A stretch of DNA of 64,000 nt from Eutypa lata. Its lineage: Eukaryota; Ascomycota; Sordariomycetes; Xylariales; Diatrypaceae. Numbering within the stretch: the first letter of the stretch is position 1; every line of letters starts with the position of its first letter. Below the pieces are notes generated by a model. It was not told the origin of the DNA. It made no database searches and saw nothing but the letters and a program-made list of their open reading frames with translations. Where the stretch lies: NCBI GenBank assembly GCA_022661535.1, contig JAKULF010000008.1, positions 3,348,001-3,412,000 on the forward strand, read 5' to 3'. Shown here one piece after another: positions 59,770-64,000 of the stretch. A program made the position numbers and the translations under genes.

Positions 59770-61415
59770 TTAGAGATTGTTGGAAGATCCCGCTGGCTCT
59801 GAAGGCATCTCGTGTATCTGGTCGTCCGGTTTCTCAGTCGGTGATACATGCATATCTTGTATATGATCATCTGGCTTCTCCCGCACAACACCCTGTCCGT
59901 CAGGCTGTTGTAAACTATCTATACTCAAGCGCCGCTGCAGAGAAGCCTGAGTATTGCTGCTCCCAGTCTGACGTATGTCCGCCTGGCTATGGAGATTCTT
60001 CGCTAAGCGTCGAAAGAAGTGAATGAGCCAAATAGCGACCGAGATCCCGCCGATCATAACGAGCCCGATGCCCACCCCAATACCGGCCCAAGCCCCTTTG
60101 GATAGTCCCGTTGAAGCAGTAGTTGGAGCCTGTGTTGGTCCGCTTGTCCCATTGCAGACCAATGTGTTGATTACGCCGTCGCGTTGTTGCGATATCAGCT
60201 TCGAGCAGTTAAAGTCGTTCCGTGGCTCGATAGTCACAGTGCCGCTGGCCAACGTCAAGGCTGGGAAGATGTTCGGACTAAGGGACCTATCTAGCCGTGA
60301 GTTCTTGGCTGGACACGTGAAGAGGTAAAGATGATCTCCGGGCTTAAAGAAGCACTTCGGTAAAGACTTACGTATTAATGTCTCCACGCAAGTGGATATC
60401 GCCGGCTGTCCTCAAAGAAGATAATATCGGCAACTCCGTAGCGATATTGTCCAGCATATACAGGTTCTTAACTTCTGTAAGGTGGTTGAAGTTGATAGTA
60501 CAATTCGTATTGTTGACAATTTGAAGGTCTCCTCCAATAGTCATAAGGCCATCGAAAGGCAGCTGTGCATTTAAGTTGGCGGTGATGTGTACACTCGATC
60601 CAACTGTTGTTAGTTTATCCAGTCCAATAATGTCTGAGGTCCTCTGGTACTTTGGATCGAATGTGTTCTTATCTAAGACAAACACGTTTTCAACCGATAT
60701 TGGACCATTGCCAAAATATACCCCAGATAAATTTCTAAATATCAAGGTGCCCATTGTTGTCAGACTATCTAGCGAGACATCACAGGCCTCTGAGGCCGAA
60801 ATTGAAAGATAACCGGCATACTGCAGATTTCGGAAGTCAAAACAGTTGGACGTCTCAATCTTGGTTGCCGAGGAGATGTTTCTAAAGGTTGAAAAATAAT
60901 CCAACCTAGGCACATCAATGAAGGTGAGATCCAACTCTTCGTTGTGAGGTAGGTTCAAAAGGGTCAACTTCGGTGCCCCAGTAAATTTCGCTGTTCCTAG
61001 AGTCGATATGCTTGGTAAAGACAGATTCGTCAGAGCCTGTGCCTGATCTAACCAGAATTCGTACACAGTGTTCAATAAGGGGAAGGCCAATATTTCCAAC
61101 TGAGGGCTATCCGCAATTGCAATTGTATGGGTCACTGTGAGGGTGGTGAAATTGAGCGTCCCTGTTGCATTCAAGACCTTCAACCAAAGATTGAATTCTG
61201 CGTCCGCGCAAGACAGGGAACTGCGATCGATATCTTCTTGGCTGGTAATGATGATCTCATGGGCAGGACATTCACTGACTGCTAATACAGTGAGAATTTT
61301 CCTTAGAAATAGAAGGCCCTGACTTACCCATTGTGCCTAACCACCACTGTATGCAGTATTTCCAAAGGTCACTGTTTTGAATTAGAGAGGGAATTTGCAG
61401 GCTCGATACAAGCAT
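59770..61415 (-). CDS. single-pass membrane protein with leucine-rich/receptor-L-like ectodomain
   Basis: Exons 61328-61415, 60372-61281 and 59770-60277 total 1506 nt, giving 501 residues. The introns are 61282-61327 (46 nt) and 60278-60371 (acceptor CTTAG). The ectodomain has ~20-25-residue beta-helix-like repeats (PQLEILAFPLLNTV, LTNLSLPSISTLGTA, LDSLTTMGTLIFRNLSGV, LDKLTTVGSSVHITANLN, FDGLMTIGGDLQIVNN), like the receptor-L/Ecm33-type domain of fungal wall proteins, with many N-glycosylation sites. A Thr-rich stem is followed by one membrane helix, WAGIGVGIGLVMIGGISVAIWLIHFF, and a polar tail with a repeated EKPDDxIxxM motif. The N-terminus is uncertain: ATG 61415 gives the longer form; ATG 61331 gives MAVSECPAHEI without a clear signal peptide. 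It probably sits in the plasma membrane facing the wall. Confidence 0.75.
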
Positions 61416-62379
61416 CCAACTCCTTAATATTATTTATGAAGGGGCAGGAACCTTCACAGAGGGGCAGATATAATGCACAAGGAAACAAATATGTTTTCAC
61501 CCGTAGGCTTACCTTTAGGCTATATATTAGGAACATGAACCATGGAGGGTGGGATATTGGGTTGTAACATGGGGTAAGTCGCACTACATTGTGTAGCTAA
61601 ATGTGTTGGCCGTGTACTATCAACAAACGCAGATACACAAATAAAACCAAAAAGAGTTGATGTTATAATACATGTGTTACTGTTAGTACTACCATAGCAT
61701 ATGATTAGGGCAAGTCAGTAACCATCCATAGTTCACGTTAGCTGAATGGATTGCTAGGATTAAATTTTATATCTTGTAGTCTACTTGGAAATTTATTGTC
61801 AGAATAGCGAGACTCTCGCCAAAGTCGGTGAGTAGCTCCACTGGGGTGGAATCACCCCCTATAGTCTGAGGAGCTTCTTTCTTCCGTAGAGCTTTAGCAG
61901 AGGGAATGCAAGGACTGTTTCTGATGTGACACTCATATAGATCCCTGGTGTTCATTGTCTAGTCTAATGCTTGGCTCTTATGTATATATTAGGTATGACA
62001 ACATTATTGGGTTCAAATGCTCATGCAGTTCTAAACGCTTACACTGGCCGAGAGGGAGAGCGGGCTGGGGCTATATGCAGGCACCCATGCACCCCACTAG
62101 AACGGTTGTCGACAGGTTGCCACTAATATAGTCCTACACTTTGTAGATTTGTTCTCCTTCGTCTTACGAATATCGAGATGATATCATAGTTACCGCATCA
62201 TAGGTTATTGATACCCGTGGATCAATTCACATTGCATCGACCAAGATGCAGGGCAGACTGGTAGTGATAGTAGTCGTAATAGTCGTACGCCGTGAACCTG
62301 CGCAGACAGAACATAGGCTCAGCTATCTTATTCCGTCTTGGCATGTTTCGCAACTACACCTCTGCTGCTCTAATTTACA
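61416..62379. other. intergenic, no gene seen
   Basis: No convincing coding segment between the surface-protein gene and the convergent side of the reductase gene. Confidence 0.45.
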
Positions 62380-63395
62380 TCACTCTTTTTCCTTCCCCAG
62401 CTTCTCAAGATACTGGCCTGCAACATCTACCACCGCGCTCTCAAAGCTTCTCAACTTCGTTCCTAAAATCTTCTCTACATTACTAGAGTCATATTCAACG
62501 GGCAACGTGAGCACCTTTCCTCTCTTGAACAACCCCGATGCAACAGCCTTGGGGAACGCCTTCTCAACATGATCGAACAATGTCCCATAATCTACCTTGG
62601 TACAAATACCATAATCCGTGGGCTCTCCTATCCCGGGTTCGAGAAACACCACGCGCAAATGGAATTCAGCCAAGTCGTCAATGTGCACAAAGCTACCGTG
62701 AATGGGGAAGGCAGTTCTGCGCCCACCATGCCCATCATTAGAAAGTTATTCGAACTATTCTGCGTCTGCATCATTGCCGCGTCGAGGGCGAGCTCGTTGC
62801 GGCCGAAGACGTATCCAGGAATCACGTAGGAAAGAGTAAAATGGGGATTGCGCGTCTTCACGAACTCATCCGTGTTGTGCATCTCTACCATCTTGCCCAG
62901 TATATACCCCTCGAAGACATCGCCGAAGGTAGATGGGACAGGGCTGGGCAGCGGGGCGCGTAGAAGCGGAGACAGCGGTGAGGAGTGGCGTGAGACCGAT
63001 GTTTGCCGCGATTGACGAGGTGATAACGACGCGCTGCACGCTGGGTGTTTTAAGCGCGGAGGAGAGCAGGCCGACGAGATCTTCACCGTGGGCTCGAAGA
63101 TCTGTGTCGTGGGATCATAGGTCGGCACCGGCACAGGTGAGCCGGCGTGGATGATGTGCGTGACTCCTTGCAAGGCAGAGTCAAAGGCGCCGTCGATGGT
63201 GAAGTCCGGAATGATGACTGCGGAGAGGCGGTCGCCGGGTGTCAGTTTTTGTACTGCGGGGTTCGAGGAGACCACCCGGGCTTTCTCTTCGGACCGTGCC
63301 GTGTAGCGCACGTTGTAGCCACCGGCAAGAGCACCAAGGAGAATGCGAAAGCCGATCAGGCCGGTGGCCCCCGTGATGAGAATCGTGGTAGCCAT
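62380..63395 (-). CDS. extended SDR reductase (dihydroflavonol-reductase/Gre2-like), three frame breaks
   Basis: The N-terminus MATTILITGATGLIGFRIL is the NAD(P) fold with the GxxGxxG motif, followed by ARSEEKA and GVTHIIHAGSPVPV. The active-site region is GDVFEGYILGKMVEM (Tyr-x3-Lys), then LSYVIPGYVFGRNE and, at the end, HIDDLAEFHLRVV and KLRSFESAVVDVAGQYLEKL. Three breaks are visible: at about 63088 (EPTVK to DLVGLLSSALKTPSVQRVV; GG read as G), at about 62965 (STR to APLPSPVP; two bases short) and at about 62693 (FTVA to FVHIDD; one base short). Adding four bases gives exactly 340 codons, 339 residues, the normal family length. The middle segment reads as a clean conserved helix/strand in the second frame, so the breaks are local. 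Whether they are real mutations or consensus errors cannot be told here. The substrate is unknown. Confidence 0.8.
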
Positions 63396-64000
63396 CGTAT
63401 TTTCGTCTTGTACGTTTCTTGTTGTCCTACGTAGCTAGCTTTACTTCCAACTAATTATGGAGCTCGGGAGGTAGAGCTCTCTTCAGTCTCCAATATGAAT
63501 GCGATAAAAGAAAGACCAGGGTTTAGGGAATGGTGGGAAATATTGTCATACGGTGAATGGAGCCAAGCGTTGTTAGCTGCAGGATAGCTGCAAAGGACAG
63601 CCAACTCACGAACACTTGAAGGTCATGTGACGATCACAGGACTGCATAAATGCCTAATGAGAGCCAACAGCTATTAGCAGCGGCTAGGGCGGCAAAAGAA
63701 TATTACACATACGTACCTTTGTTTTATATATATATATATAGTGGACGACCCTACAGGTCATACAGAGCAGATAGAAGGACCTCATGGACCTTAGGACTAA
63801 AGAAAATTATTAGTTGAATAGAACCTCAGTTCCAAGCCTTCACATCCTTGTCACACATATACTGGGCAAAGTCTTTGGCCGATAATTTCTTGCTCAGTAG
63901 CTACGCTTTTTATTTCTCCTTCGTTAGGAGATATTACTACTTTCTTGTCGTGCTACAGCCGCTCATTTCTGAGGGTGTAACATGCAGTGCGTCAATCCAG
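63396..64000. other. intergenic to window end
   Basis: This is promoter-side flank of the reductase. A short (TA)n stretch lies at 63726-63740. No other feature was recognised. Confidence 0.45.

Overview
The window looks like nuclear DNA of a filamentous ascomycete, most likely a Sordariomycete. The evidence is short GT-AG introns, ATP citrate lyase encoded by two divergent genes (acl1/acl2), a nuclear gene for mitochondrial ribosomal protein uL30m, fungal-type transporters and a rhodopsin-domain (Pth11/SAT4-like) receptor gene, and an 11.5 kb AT-rich block with the signature of repeat-induced point mutation (RIP). No tRNA or rRNA gene was recognised.

Layout. 1-3.6 kb: a Ser/Pro-rich unknown protein preceded by tandem repeats, then the MRG domain of the chromatin protein Eaf3 without its chromodomain exon. 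4.8-5.1 kb: mitochondrial uL30m. 6.7-13.9 kb: divergent acl1 (minus) and acl2 (plus), the two subunits of cytosolic ATP citrate lyase, sharing a 3.1 kb intergenic region. 17.1-26.8 kb: five plus-strand genes: a tandem-RRM protein, a glutathionyl-hydroquinone reductase, an amino acid/choline permease, a monocarboxylate-type MFS transporter and a cupin. 27.0 kb: a 416-bp hAT-type non-autonomous element. 29.5-30.4 kb: a small C2H2 zinc-finger protein. 34.7-36.5 kb: a GMC oxidoreductase. 38.7-40.6 kb: an F-box-like/ankyrin protein. 42.8-56.1 kb: one rhodopsin-domain receptor gene broken by two insertions, an 11.47 kb RIP-degraded island (44091-55559) and a 485-bp element (43116-43600). 57.0 kb: a third short hAT-type element. 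58.6-63.4 kb: a classical SDR, a membrane-anchored repeat-rich surface protein and an extended SDR reductase.

The most informative features are these. (i) The island has 41-bp RIP-diverged inverted termini and a 7-8 bp target duplication; deleting it plus one duplication copy rejoins the receptor reading frame. (ii) The cytosines left in the island sit mostly in CpG. (iii) Three short elements have exact 8-bp target duplications. (iv) At least seven otherwise conserved genes carry single-base losses, mostly in G/C runs, which looks like a consensus-sequence error, so those genes should not be called pseudogenes without read checks. acl1 and acl2 form one enzyme. The reductase, the two transporters and the cupin could be a small uptake/catabolism neighbourhood, but that is inference.
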